Source: RYN-433 sp036558265
Lineage (GTDB): Bacteria > Planctomycetota > Phycisphaerae > Tepidisphaerales > Tepidisphaeraceae
NCBI GenBank assembly: GCA_036558265.1
Contig: DATBFY010000237.1
Span: 1-32,532, forward strand
Direction: 5' to 3'
DNA: 32,532 bases
The notes beneath the pieces were generated by a model. That model saw nothing but the letters and a program-made list of their open reading frames with translations, was not told the origin of the DNA and did not search any database. A program made the position numbers and the translations under genes. Shown here one piece after another: positions 22,713 through 31,422 of this stretch (positions are counted from its first letter, which is position 1; each line of letters starts with the position of its first letter).

Positions 22713-23140
22713 AATACGAGGATGGAAGATGGAAGATGGAGGATGGAGCGTGCGAACGGCCGTGGTTTGCCGTGATCCGTCGCCATCCTCAATTCGCTAT
22801 CCTCCATCTTCGTTTTCTCCTCGGGATGGCGCTCTTGATCGCCGGCTGTGCCAGCTCGCGGCGGGAGGAGCCGCTGACCGGACCGTTGCCGCTGGCGGAT
22901 CCGAAGCTGGTGGCGGGGCGGCAGGTGTTCATGCATCACTGCTACCAGTGCCACCCGGGCGGCAGCGCCGGGCTGGGCCCGAGCCTGAACGACAAGCCGC
23001 TTCCCGCGTTCGCGATACGCACGCAGGTGCGCAAGGGATTCGGGGCGATGCCGGCGTTCGACCAGTCGAGGATTCCGCCGGCGGATCTTGATAACCTGGT
23101 GGCGTACCTGCAAATGCTACGAAAGCATTCTTCCGGGTGA
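22709..23140 (+). CDS. c-type cytochrome lipoprotein with repeat-encoded N-terminus
   Basis: The 143-aa protein has heme-binding C-Y-Q-C-H (78-82), a probable axial Met114 in G-F-G-A-M-P-A-F, and a lipobox L-I-A-G-C (Cys47). The ATG at 22709 overlaps the dehydrogenase stop, which argues for it as the coupled start. Residues 3-36, however, are encoded by a GGAAGATGGAGG-type inverted repeat, which makes the stretch before the hydrophobic signal core unusually long. A later ATG at 22826 would leave a signal too short to work alone. It likely accepts electrons from the sugar dehydrogenase. The gene ends before a large hairpin at 23156-23220. Confidence 0.88.
   Translation: MKYEDGRWKMEDGACERPWFAVIRRHPQFAILHLRFLLGMALLIAGCASSRREEPLTGPLPLADPKLVAGRQVFMHHCYQCHPGGSAGLGPSLNDKPLPAFAIRTQVRKGFGAMPAFDQSRIPPADLDNLVAYLQMLRKHSSG
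22717..22817 (+). repeat. GGAAGATGGAGG-type inverted repeat at the 5' end of the cytochrome gene
   Basis: GAAGATGGAGGAT at 22732-22744 is perfectly mirrored by ATCCTCCATCTTC at 22799-22811. Extra GATGGAA units lie on the left and an ATCCTCAATTCG tract on the right. The family is the same as the block in the histidine kinase gene at 8900-8939. The whole element is translated in frame. Confidence 0.8.
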
Positions 23141-23155
23141 CGGCCCTGCAAGTTG

Positions 23156-23221
23156 CCCGTAGCCCGATCCGCCTCGCCCGTGTTTTTTCGTTTTCACGGG
23201 CGGGGCGCCCGTGCTACGGGC
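23156..23221. terminator. Long REP-pair hairpin between convergent genes, probable bidirectional terminator
   Basis: CCCGTAGCCCGATCCGCCTC then GCCCGTG, a loop TTTTTTCGTTTT, and CACGGGCGGGGCGCCCGTGC then TACGGGC form an imperfect hairpin with stems of about 26 bp. C-T-T-T-T-T-T follows. It lies between the cytochrome gene and asnS, which converge here. The right arm is identical to 10898-10923. Confidence 0.75.
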
Positions 23222-23228
23222 TTTTTTG

Positions 23229-24629
<1,401 letters not shown>

Positions 24630-24689
24630 GATTGTTCCTCCGTGAGTCGAACGCCGGGTGATTATTCACGAGGGGACGCCGCAGACGCA

Positions 24690-25820
24690 TCAATTCGACA
24701 CGTTGCGCAGCAACCACTCCAGCGGGCCGTACTTGAACCGCCGCTTCCACACGTCGCTGAGCACGACCAGGAGGGCGTAGAAGAGGATGCCGAAGAGGAT
24801 CCCGTGGGCGACCGTGCCGGCGCTGTGCCAGCCGCGCCGCCAGATCCACAGCGCCCCCACCGCGATGTGGAAGAGGTACCAGGTCAACGCCATCTGGCCC
24901 GTATACGCCAGCGCCGTGGTCAGCCGCGCCTTGGGCCAGCGCGACGCCGCCATCAGCGACAGCGCGATCACCGTCATCGCGGTCCCCACGACGGTCAGGA
25001 TGAACACCGGCAGCGGCGGCATCGAGCCGGTGGCGCAGATCGTGTCGATCGTCTCCGGGCTGTAACCGTGCGGGTGCTTCATCCACAGGGCCATGCCCAC
25101 GCGGGACACCGTCTCGACCCCGGCGACCAGCCCCGCGCCCCATAGGAGCATCCGATGACGCATCGAAGCCCGCGTCGTATCGATCCGACCCAGCCACATC
25201 CCGAAGACCAGCAGTCCCGCCCAGGGGATGACCGGCCGGAACCCGTTGAAGAACAGGTTGCGGATCGTCCCGGTGGGGGTCCACAACCCCTCGTACTGCA
25301 TCGTGGTCCAGTCCCAATGGGCATCGTAATCCATCACGAGCATCAGGCCGGGGAAGGCCAGCACGATCCCGACCGCCACGGCCAGCAGCGTCGAGCTGCG
25401 CAGGGTCACCAGGCAGCCGGCCGCCATCATGGTCACGCCAAAGAGTCGCAGCACGTCACCGGGCCAGACGGCCTGGTTGATGAAGCCCATGGCCAGGAGG
25501 AACGCGCCGCGTCGCAGGAGCACGCCCCGGATCTGCGCGGGGGTCTGGCGGCGTGCCAGGAGGGTGACACCGACCCCGGCGAGCACGACGAAGACCGCCG
25601 AGGCGCGTCCGTCGATGAATTCCAGAAGTTTGCCGCCCCACCCGGTGGGCATGCTGGGGCCCAGGACCTGGGCACAGTGATCGACCATCATGGCGAGGAT
25701 GGCGAACGCGCGCGCGAGGTCGAAGCCGATAATCCGGCGACTCGCCGGCTCGACGAGGACGTTCGCTGTCGATTCGCACTGGAGAGGCTGAATTCTCTCC
25801 CGTTCCGCCACGACACTCAT
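24690..25820 (-). CDS. Multi-pass membrane protein, DUF1624/DUF418-like acyltransferase
   Basis: The 376-aa protein has about ten predicted membrane helices. The N-terminal R-I-I-G-F-D-L-A-R-A-F-A-I-L-A-M-M-V-D-H resembles the heparan-alpha-glucosaminide N-acetyltransferase/DUF1624 group. The C-terminus, W-K-R-R-F-K-Y-G-P-L-E-W-L-L-R, is the typical DUF418 end. Such proteins are thought to move acyl groups across the membrane onto sugars; the substrate is unknown here. The ATG at 25820 is chosen over 25841 because TTGGAGT precedes it by 4-5 bp. The 190 bp upstream contain no other gene. Confidence 0.85.
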   Translation of the reverse strand: MSVVAERERIQPLQCESTANVLVEPASRRIIGFDLARAFAILAMMVDHCAQVLGPSMPTGWGGKLLEFIDGRASAVFVVLAGVGVTLLARRQTPAQIRGVLLRRGAFLLAMGFINQAVWPGDVLRLFGVTMMAAGCLVTLRSSTLLAVAVGIVLAFPGLMLVMDYDAHWDWTTMQYEGLWTPTGTIRNLFFNGFRPVIPWAGLLVFGMWLGRIDTTRASMRHRMLLWGAGLVAGVETVSRVGMALWMKHPHGYSPETIDTICATGSMPPLPVFILTVVGTAMTVIALSLMAASRWPKARLTTALAYTGQMALTWYLFHIAVGALWIWRRGWHSAGTVAHGILFGILFYALLVVLSDVWKRRFKYGPLEWLLRNVSN

Positions 25821-26010
25821 CAGGACTCCAATCGAAGCCACCCTTTTATCGGCAAGCAGAAACGACTGCCATAGACGATTGGGTACGGGGGGCTTCTGGG
25901 ACAGGACGGCGTGGGCGCTCCCATCCTATAAAGACCGACGCCAAAGCGTCCACGTCCGTTACGGCGAGATTGTGAAGGGCGATCGGTGGTCCACTGATAT
26001 TCGGGAAGCG

Positions 26011-26154
26011 TCACCCGGCGAGCTTGCGCAAGAGCCACTCCAATGGGGCGTGACGCCACTTACGTTTCCAGAGGAGGCTGGCGGCGACCGGCAGGAGGAA
26101 AGCCGCGATCCCGGTGGCGAATGCCGTCCGCGAGGGGACATGGGTCGCCGTCAT
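26011..26154 (-). pseudogene. C-terminal fragment of a second DUF418-type membrane protein
   Basis: This short frame encodes 47 residues with one hydrophobic helix (G-I-A-A-F-L-L-P-V-A-A-S-L-L-W) and then W-K-R-K-W-R-H-A-P-L-E-W-L-L-R-K. It aligns end to end with the C-terminus of the neighbouring 376-aa protein (W-K-R-R-F-K-Y-G-P-L-E-W-L-L-R-N). The rest of the family is missing, so it is most simply a truncated paralogue. Its ATG (26154) overlaps the stop of the FMN reductase gene as ATGA, so it could still be translated as a one-helix mini-protein. Confidence 0.75.
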
Positions 26155-26708
26155 CCCTCGTGTGCAAACCGCTTGATGTATCGGATGAAGCCGCGAACCT
26201 GGTCCGCCAGGCGCTGGTCGACCGCCGGGTCGGTCAGGTTGCCCTCGGGGTCGAAGAGCTTAGTCACGTTGGAGATGAAGACGCGCACGGGGTAGGAATG
26301 GGCGTGGCGGTAGCCGAAGACCATCTGGAGCTGCTCGACCGCCCTTAGCCCCCCCCAGGCCCCCGATGCCTCGCCCACGTAGGCGACGGGCTTGTGCTCG
26401 AAGCTCTCGGGGAATTTTAAGAGATCGATGAAGTATTTGAGCGCGCCGGAGAACGAGCCGTTATACTCCGGCGTCACGACGTGGAGGCCGGACGCCTCCA
26501 GCACCTGCCGCTGGAGTTCGACCATGGCGGGGGGTTTGGCCGTGTAGACCGAGGGGAGGAAGATCTCAGGGGGGAGATGTTCGAGGTTGAGCAAGGTGGT
26601 CGGGACGTTTTCCTGGCGGTAATGTCCTTCGACGATCCGCGCGACGCGGAGCGCGTTGGAGTTTGGCCGGTTGGTGCCGGCGATGATCAGGATCGGGCCG
26701 TCGGGCAT
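26151..26708 (-). CDS. NADPH-dependent FMN reductase family flavoprotein
   Basis: The 185-aa flavodoxin-like protein has the FMN phosphate loop G-T-N-R-P-N-S-N-A-L-R-V-A (about 11-23), the signature T-P-E-Y-N-G-S-F-S-G-A-L-K (about 79-91), and Y-V-G-E-A-S-G-A-W-G-G, which contacts the isoalloxazine ring. Relatives reduce free flavin, quinones, azo dyes or chromate with NAD(P)H. It is cytoplasmic, with no signal peptide. It is divergent from the PEP-CTERM gene and overlaps the DUF418 fragment by 4 bp at its stop. Confidence 0.93.
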   Translation of the reverse strand: MPDGPILIIAGTNRPNSNALRVARIVEGHYRQENVPTTLLNLEHLPPEIFLPSVYTAKPPAMVELQRQVLEASGLHVVTPEYNGSFSGALKYFIDLLKFPESFEHKPVAYVGEASGAWGGLRAVEQLQMVFGYRHAHSYPVRVFISNVTKLFDPEGNLTDPAVDQRLADQVRGFIRYIKRFAHEG

Positions 26709-26803
26709 GGGATGAGTGGATTGGTCGTGTGGCGATCATAAGCGCGAGGTCGCGCGCGATTCAACCTGGGCGGTGCGCGCGCTTCGAGCGGAGGAGAGCA
26801 CCC

Positions 26804-28279
26804 ATGATGGACACCTGTGACCGCGGCCCGGCTCGGCGGCCGCGCCTTTCGGCTCGTGGAATGATCGTGGTGGCGGCGATCGCGGGGTGCGCCGGCATGG
26901 CCACCCCCCTCTCGGGGGCGACCCGTAGCTGGGTGGGGGGCAATTCGACCTGGGACAACGCCACCGCGTGGGATCCGGCCGGTCAGCCGCAGGAGGGCGA
27001 CCAGGTGCTGATCGGGCAGAACGGCGCGACCGTCACGTACGCCAACCCGCTCGATCCGCGGGCCATCTACCCGGACCTGGGGATCGACGCGCCCGGCACG
27101 AACGGCGCCACCCTCAGCCAGGCGCAGAGCACGCTGAACTTGAACCAGTTCGTGATCGGCGGGTCAGGGACGGGGGCGATGGTTCACTCGGGCGGCGCGG
27201 TGAACGTGCTCACCGGGAACGTGGGTCTCTCGGTCGGCTCGGGGCCAACGGGGAGCGGGGCGTACACGCTGGGCGCATCAGCCATCCTGACGGTCACGGG
27301 ACAGGTGACGGTCGGGGAACTGGGAACGGGGACGTTCACGCAGACCGGCGGGCGGATGATCGTGACGCCGCTGGGCGGATTTCCGGGTGTGTTGTCGATC
27401 GGCGCGAACACGGGATCGACCGGCGTTTACAACCTGTCGGGCGGCACGGTGGAAAGCGGTTCTGTTCAGCTCTCGCCGTTCGGCGGGGATGCGACGTTCA
27501 ACCATTCGGCGGGCGCGGTCGTGCTGCCGGCGGATCTGTCGCTTGGCGACCCGACGCTGCCGGGGTTGACCGGCAAGGCACTCTACAATCACACCGGTGG
27601 GGCGGTGAGCGTGCAGCAGCTCAACATCGGCTCGACGGGCACGTTCAAGCAGGCGGGCGGGACGCTGCGGACCAACCAGCTCACGATCGACCTGGCGGGC
27701 GGGCGGGTGGACCTGACGAACCAGTCGATGGTCGTCGAATACTCGGGGACGACCTCGGCGATGGCGACGATCCGGACGTACCTCAAGGGTGGTTACAACG
27801 GGGGAGCGTGGGACGGCAGCGGGATCGGCTCGTCAGTTGCCGGGGCGAGCGGCGCGGTGGGCGCGGCCGAGGCGTCGGAGCTGCTGGGGATCAGCGGGAC
27901 GAACACGGCGCAGTGGAACGGCCAGACGGTGGACGGGACGTCCGTGCTATTGCAATACACGCTGGGGGGGGACGCGACGCTGGACGGGGCGGTCGATTTC
28001 AATGACCTGGTGAAGCTGGCGCAGAACTACAACACGATCGGCCAGATGCGCTGGACGACGGGGGATTTCAACTACGACAACAACGTGGATTTCGCGGACC
28101 TGGTGCTGCTGGCGCAGAACTACAATACCGCCCTGCCGCCGGCGGGCGCGGTGCCGGGCGCGGGCGCGGCGTTCGAGGCGGACCTGGCGCGGGTGGTGGC
28201 CGGGGTGCCGGAGCCGTCAACATTCTCAGGGGCGGGTGTCCTGGCGTTGTTCGCATGGCGGCGCCGGCGGCACGGTTAG
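26804..28279 (+). CDS. Exported PEP-CTERM protein with dockerin-like repeats
   Basis: The 491-aa surface or secreted protein has a signal peptide after a basic, Arg-rich start (hydrophobic core about 19-38). A long repetitive beta-helix-like region follows (G-T-G-T-F-T-Q-T-G-G, S-T-G-V-Y-N-L-S-G-G-T-V), then S-W-V-G-G-N-S-T-W-type autotransporter-associated motifs near the N-terminus. Two dockerin-like Ca-binding loops come next, G-D-A-T-L-D-G-A-V-D-F-N-D-L and G-D-F-N-Y-D-N-N-V-D-F-A-D-L (about 389-442). A C-terminal V-P-E-P-S-T, hydrophobic stretch and R-R-R-R form a PEP-CTERM sorting signal read by an exosortase. The function is probably structural or polysaccharide binding. A GAGGAGA ribosome site precedes the ATG pair at 26804/26807. 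Confidence 0.9.
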   Translation: MMDTCDRGPARRPRLSARGMIVVAAIAGCAGMATPLSGATRSWVGGNSTWDNATAWDPAGQPQEGDQVLIGQNGATVTYANPLDPRAIYPDLGIDAPGTNGATLSQAQSTLNLNQFVIGGSGTGAMVHSGGAVNVLTGNVGLSVGSGPTGSGAYTLGASAILTVTGQVTVGELGTGTFTQTGGRMIVTPLGGFPGVLSIGANTGSTGVYNLSGGTVESGSVQLSPFGGDATFNHSAGAVVLPADLSLGDPTLPGLTGKALYNHTGGAVSVQQLNIGSTGTFKQAGGTLRTNQLTIDLAGGRVDLTNQSMVVEYSGTTSAMATIRTYLKGGYNGGAWDGSGIGSSVAGASGAVGAAEASELLGISGTNTAQWNGQTVDGTSVLLQYTLGGDATLDGAVDFNDLVKLAQNYNTIGQMRWTTGDFNYDNNVDFADLVLLAQNYNTALPPAGAVPGAGAAFEADLARVVAGVPEPSTFSGAGVLALFAWRRRRHG

Positions 28280-28383
28280 CACCCGACACCTGATCTCTTC
28301 CGGTGCGCGGAGCCGCAAGCGGCGATCCTCGGGCAGATCACATTGGGGTCTACTCTGGCATCTTCATTGCACCGCACAGTGCG

Positions 28384-28944
28384 ATGAAACCATCTTCGAC
28401 GGTCGAAATGACGCGGTATGTGGAGCGGGGTGAGCCGTCGCGCGCGGCGGCAACGGTCCCGCTCGTCGCCGAGAAACTTCACGTGGGGAAGCGGCGGGTG
28501 GAAACCGGACGCGTGCGCGTTCGAAAGGTGGTTCAGGAGGAGATGCGGACGGTGGCCGAGCCGCTAAAGCGGGAACAGGTGACCGTCGAGCGCCGGAAGG
28601 TGGAGCGGGTGGTATCCGGCCCACAACCCACACGGCGGGAGGGAGATGCGCTCATTATTCCGATTGTCGAAGAAGAGCTGGTAATCCAGAAGCGGCTGGT
28701 CGTGCGCGAGGAACTGGTCGTTCGAACGCGCGTGATCGAGGAGCGGCGCCCGCAGCGCATCGCGGTGCTGCGGGAGGAGGCGCGGGTCGAGCGGCAGGGC
28801 CCGCAGGATCGATGGGAGCCGATCGGGAATTCCGATGAGGCGGCAACGCCACCGGGCGCGACTGCGGGGAATCCGGGCAGAATGGATAAACGTGGCACGA
28901 AGGTTGCTCGACCGGCACGCAGACAAGGGCGGCGGCGGAAGTGA
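28384..28944 (+). CDS. DUF2382 (YsnF/AvaK-type) stress protein
   Basis: The 186-aa, very charged protein has two tandem DUF2382-type blocks: V-P-L-V-A-E-K-L-H-V-G-K-R-R-V-E-T-G-R-V-R-V-R-K (about 24-47), and I-P-I-V-E-E-E-L-V-I-Q-K-R-L-V-V-R-E-E-L with a following V-R-T-R. The domain is found in bacterial general-stress proteins, often near photosynthetic reaction-centre PRC-barrel domains; the biochemical role is unknown. The C-terminus is basic and disordered (R-R-Q-G-R-R-R-K). The start at 28384 is chosen as the ATG nearest the conserved block; upstream ATGs have no ribosome site. A second DUF2382 gene follows 78 bp downstream in the same direction. The 104 bp before it show no other feature. 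Confidence 0.88.
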   Translation: MKPSSTVEMTRYVERGEPSRAAATVPLVAEKLHVGKRRVETGRVRVRKVVQEEMRTVAEPLKREQVTVERRKVERVVSGPQPTRREGDALIIPIVEEELVIQKRLVVREELVVRTRVIEERRPQRIAVLREEARVERQGPQDRWEPIGNSDEAATPPGATAGNPGRMDKRGTKVARPARRQGRRRK

Positions 28945-29022
28945 CGGTCCCTGTCGCGCACGTCTTCGCAAGATCTGCACGAATCACAAGGTTCAGGTGA
29001 CTTGATTGAAAGGAGCCTCATC

Positions 29023-30303
29023 ATGGCTAAGACGATCGTTGGACTATTTGACAATTACACGGATGCCCAGGCGGTGATCGGGAAACTGACCGGGCTGGGC
29101 ATTGCACGGGATCAGATCAGCGTGGCACGGCAGGAGGACGCGACCGCGGCGTCGCGGACGGGGAGCGCCGCGGACGAGGCGCGAGCCGATGCTGCCGGCC
29201 GCGGCGCGGCGACCGGGGCTGGGGTGGGCGCGGTGATCGGCGCCGGGGCGGCGCTGGCGCTGACGCTGGTTCCCGGGCTGGGGATCGCCGCCGCGGGTCC
29301 GCTGCTGGCGGGCTTGATCGGCGCGGGTGTCGGCGCGGCGGCGGGCGGGATCGTCGGCGGGTTGATCAACGCGGGGGTGCCCGAGGAAGAGGCCGAGTAC
29401 TACGCCGAAGGCGTGCGCCGCGGCGGGACGCTGGTCAGCGTACGGACCGAAGACGCGATGGCGGAGCGCGCCGCCGACATCATGAATCGCCACAACGCGA
29501 TCGACGTGGAAGAGCGTGCGGCGACGTGGCGGCAGAGTGGCTGGACGCCGCGCGGCACGGCGCAGGGGCGCGAGATGGCGGGCGCCGGGAGCGTCGCCGG
29601 CGGCGGGCGCCCGGACGTGGGCCGCGCCAGCGAGCGGTCCGACTGGAAAGGCAAGGCGGCTGCGGGGGGCGAACGGACGAAGGTTCCGGTCGTCGAGGAG
29701 AACCTGAACATCGGCAAGCGCGAGGTGCGCGCGGGCGGGGTGCGCGTGTACGCCCACGTGACGCAGCGCCCGGTCAGCGAGAACGTCACGCTGCGCGAGG
29801 AGAAGGTGAACGTCGAGCGGCGCCCGGTCGACCGTCCGGTGACCGACGCGGACCTGCGGAACCTCAAGGGACAGCAGACGATCGAGGTGACCGAGACGCG
29901 CGAGGTGCCGGTGGTCGAGAAGCAGGCCCGCGTGGTCGAGGAAGTCGTCGTGAACAAGACGGCGCAGGAGCGGCAGCAGACCGTGCGCGACACGGTGCGG
30001 CACACGGACGTGCGGGTCGAGCAGATACCGGGGACCAACCCGGATTTCCGCGACGAGGATTACCGCGAGAACTACAACCAGACGTTCGCCGGCACGGGCA
30101 TGAGCTACGAGGCGTGCCGGCCGGCGTACATGTATGGCGCCGAGCTGGCGCGTGACCAGCGATATCGCGGCAAGGACTGGAGCAGCTTCGAGTCGGACGC
30201 CCGCCGCGACTGGGAATCCCGAAACCCGGGCAAGGAGAGCGCCTGGGAGCGGATGAAGAACGGGGTGCGGTACGCGTATGACCGGGCGAAGGCGAAGCTG
30301 TGA
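29023..30303 (+). CDS. General stress protein: YflT-like domain, glycine zipper and DUF2382
   Basis: The 426-aa multidomain protein has an N-terminal 17M/YflT-type domain (A-K-T-I-V-G-L-F-D-N-Y-T-D-A-Q-A-V-I), a Gly/Ala-rich double hydrophobic hairpin (about 65-120, G-A-G-V-G-A-V-I-G-A-G-A) that may insert in membranes, and a YflT second part (V-P-E-E-E-A-E-Y-Y-A-E-G-V-R). A central DUF2382 block follows (V-P-V-V-E-E-N-L-N-I-G-K-R-E-V) with its mate (V-P-V-V-E-K-Q-A-R-V). The C-terminal segment, Y-R-G-K-D-W-S-S-F-E and A-W-E-R-M-K-N-G-V-R-Y-A-Y, is a conserved tail. AAGGAG precedes the ATG at 29023. The last 21 codons are duplicated at 30730. A strong hairpin follows the stop. Confidence 0.9.
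   Translation: MAKTIVGLFDNYTDAQAVIGKLTGLGIARDQISVARQEDATAASRTGSAADEARADAAGRGAATGAGVGAVIGAGAALALTLVPGLGIAAAGPLLAGLIGAGVGAAAGGIVGGLINAGVPEEEAEYYAEGVRRGGTLVSVRTEDAMAERAADIMNRHNAIDVEERAATWRQSGWTPRGTAQGREMAGAGSVAGGGRPDVGRASERSDWKGKAAAGGERTKVPVVEENLNIGKREVRAGGVRVYAHVTQRPVSENVTLREEKVNVERRPVDRPVTDADLRNLKGQQTIEVTETREVPVVEKQARVVEEVVVNKTAQERQQTVRDTVRHTDVRVEQIPGTNPDFRDEDYRENYNQTFAGTGMSYEACRPAYMYGAELARDQRYRGKDWSSFESDARRDWESRNPGKESAWERMKNGVRYAYDRAKAKL
30241..30303 (+). repeat. Duplicated gene tail, copy 1
   Basis: The last 21 codons of the stress gene match 30730-30792 at 56 of 63 positions. Four of the seven differences are synonymous, which suggests that the second copy came from a once-functional paralogue. 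Confidence 0.85.
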
Positions 30304-30344
30304 ATTGGTAGCGCGCGACACGCGCGCGGGTCGTGTTCATCAAC

Positions 30345-30380
30345 AAGCGGTCCGTCCGCGCTCGAGGTCGGACCGCTTTT
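30345..30380 (+). terminator. Rho-independent-type terminator after the stress genes
   Basis: AAGCGGTCCG (30345-30354) pairs perfectly with CGGACCGCTT (30369-30378) over 10 bp around a 14-bp loop and is followed by TT. It lies 42 bp after the stop of the second DUF2382 gene. Confidence 0.75.
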
Positions 30381-30445
30381 CCCCATGGTGATGGACTCGC
30401 CCTCGCGGTTCCGTGCGCGCGCTCGCGACCAAATCCAAACGCCGC

Positions 30446-30725
30446 TCACGCTGGTAGACGCGCCCTCGGCCGTCGCGTGAGGACGGTTTCCGATGCCCCC
30501 TTGTCGGGCCACTCGCCAGGCAGGTCTTCGTTGAAGAACTGGTCGTTACCCGGCCCCGCGGGTGATGCTATCCGCGGCGCTTCCGTTAGGATTGACGACG
30601 GGCTGGGTCGTGACGGCTGTGGGGTTGGTGCTCGCGTTATCGTGGGCGAGCTTGAAATGGGCGCCGTTGCCGTCCATCGCGTCATTGCCAGGGCCGCCGT
30701 CGATCCGGTCGGCGCCGTTGCCGCC
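30446..30725 (-). pseudogene. Frameshifted relic of an RTX calcium-binding protein
   Basis: Read on the minus strand from 30725, the sequence gives G-G-N-G-A-D-R-I-D-G-G-P-G-N-D-A-M-D-G. These are two RTX nonapeptide units of the GGxGxDxxxGGxGND type that bind Ca in secreted proteins. The frame stays open for 59 codons and ends at TAA (30548-30546). The neighbouring frame across that point reads G-P-G-N-D-Q-F-F-N-E-D-L-P-G-E-W-P-D and ends at 30446, so a frameshift probably split the gene. No start or secretion signal remains. It is an inactive remnant, antisense to the gene-tail relic. Confidence 0.65.
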
Positions 30726-30729
30726 GCGG

Positions 30730-30792
30730 GCCTGGGAGGGGATGAAGAATGGAGTGCGGTACGCGTATGATCGCGCGACGGCGAAGATGTGA
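30730..30792 (+). pseudogene. Last 21 codons of a lost DUF2382 paralogue
   Basis: It encodes A-W-E-G-M-K-N-G-V-R-Y-A-Y-D-R-A-T-A-K-M and TGA, against A-W-E-R-M-K-N-G-V-R-Y-A-Y-D-R-A-K-A-K-L in the intact gene. Upstream the similarity stops abruptly at the RTX relic. This is the end of a deleted or disrupted gene copy, not a functional gene. Confidence 0.8.
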
Positions 30793-30941
30793 TTTGCGAC
30801 CGTGCGGACCTCTTGATGCCGTCGATCCCGGAAATTGCGGCCTGCCGGTTTTTGCCGCCGGGCGGCATCGTTTTGGGGATTGCCCGAGAAAAAACGGCCC
30901 CCGTCTCTCTTGCCTTTTTGCGTCCGTGCCCTTTTGTCCGT

Positions 30942-31343
30942 CTACTCACTGCATCCCCAGATGACGCACAACGGCCATGACAGGGCTTTCAGGGCTTTCC
31001 TGTCGAGTTTCCCGTCCTTAAGCTTTCTGTTAATTTCCTCGATCTTTTCGGGCGGAAAATCCGCGTCAATTCTTTTCAGCAGTTTTTGTAGCCTTTCCTT
31101 TTTTTCGTCATCGCCGCCATCGCCGACTTTCCGCTGAACTTGCCGCTCGAACTCCACCCGAATCTTCGGATCATCCTTCAGCTTTTCGATTTCTTCGGAT
31201 AGGGGACGCTCCTTCGCTTTTCCCGCAATGAGGTCGTAGACCTTCTCCGCTTCGGGCTTAAGTTTCTCAGCGGCCGCGACGCCGCGCGCGAGGAATGCAA
31301 TAACAAGCACCGCGTGAACGGCCGTAACGGATCTCCTGTTCAT
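30942..31343 (-). CDS. Small secreted, highly charged protein of unknown function
   Basis: The 133-aa protein has a signal peptide (M-N-R-R-S-V-T-A-V-H-A-V-L-V-I-A-F-L-A-R) with a likely cleavage at G-V-A-A/A-E-K. The mature part is Lys/Glu/Asp-rich and helical (K-L-K-P-E-A-E-K-V-Y-D-L-I, E-E-I-E-K-L-K-D-D-P-K-I, R-L-Q-K-L-L-K-R-I-D-A-D-F-P), with two Cys near the C-terminus (P-L-C-V-I-W-G-C). GAGGAG lies 7 bp before the ATG at 31343. I do not recognise a family. It lies 79 bp downstream of the membrane protein gene in the same direction. GC content is lower than in its neighbours. Confidence 0.8.
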   Translation of the reverse strand: MNRRSVTAVHAVLVIAFLARGVAAAEKLKPEAEKVYDLIAGKAKERPLSEEIEKLKDDPKIRVEFERQVQRKVGDGGDDEKKERLQKLLKRIDADFPPEKIEEINRKLKDGKLDRKALKALSWPLCVIWGCSE

Positions 31344-31422
31344 CGTATCGCTCCTCAATTTCGCGGCTTGCCGGAAGGCAGTGTGTGAGTGCTCGCGCGC
31401 GCGCCTGTCGCGCATATTTACG

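Noticed and set aside
25821..26010. Hidden gene between the acyltransferase-like protein and its fragment
   Set aside because: No frame of useful length with a start and ribosome site, and no family similarity, was found; it reads as plain intergenic DNA.
30562..30792. Possible 76-aa plus-strand gene
   Set aside because: Its only recognisable part is the duplicated 21-codon tail; the rest is antisense to the RTX relic and has no ribosome site.
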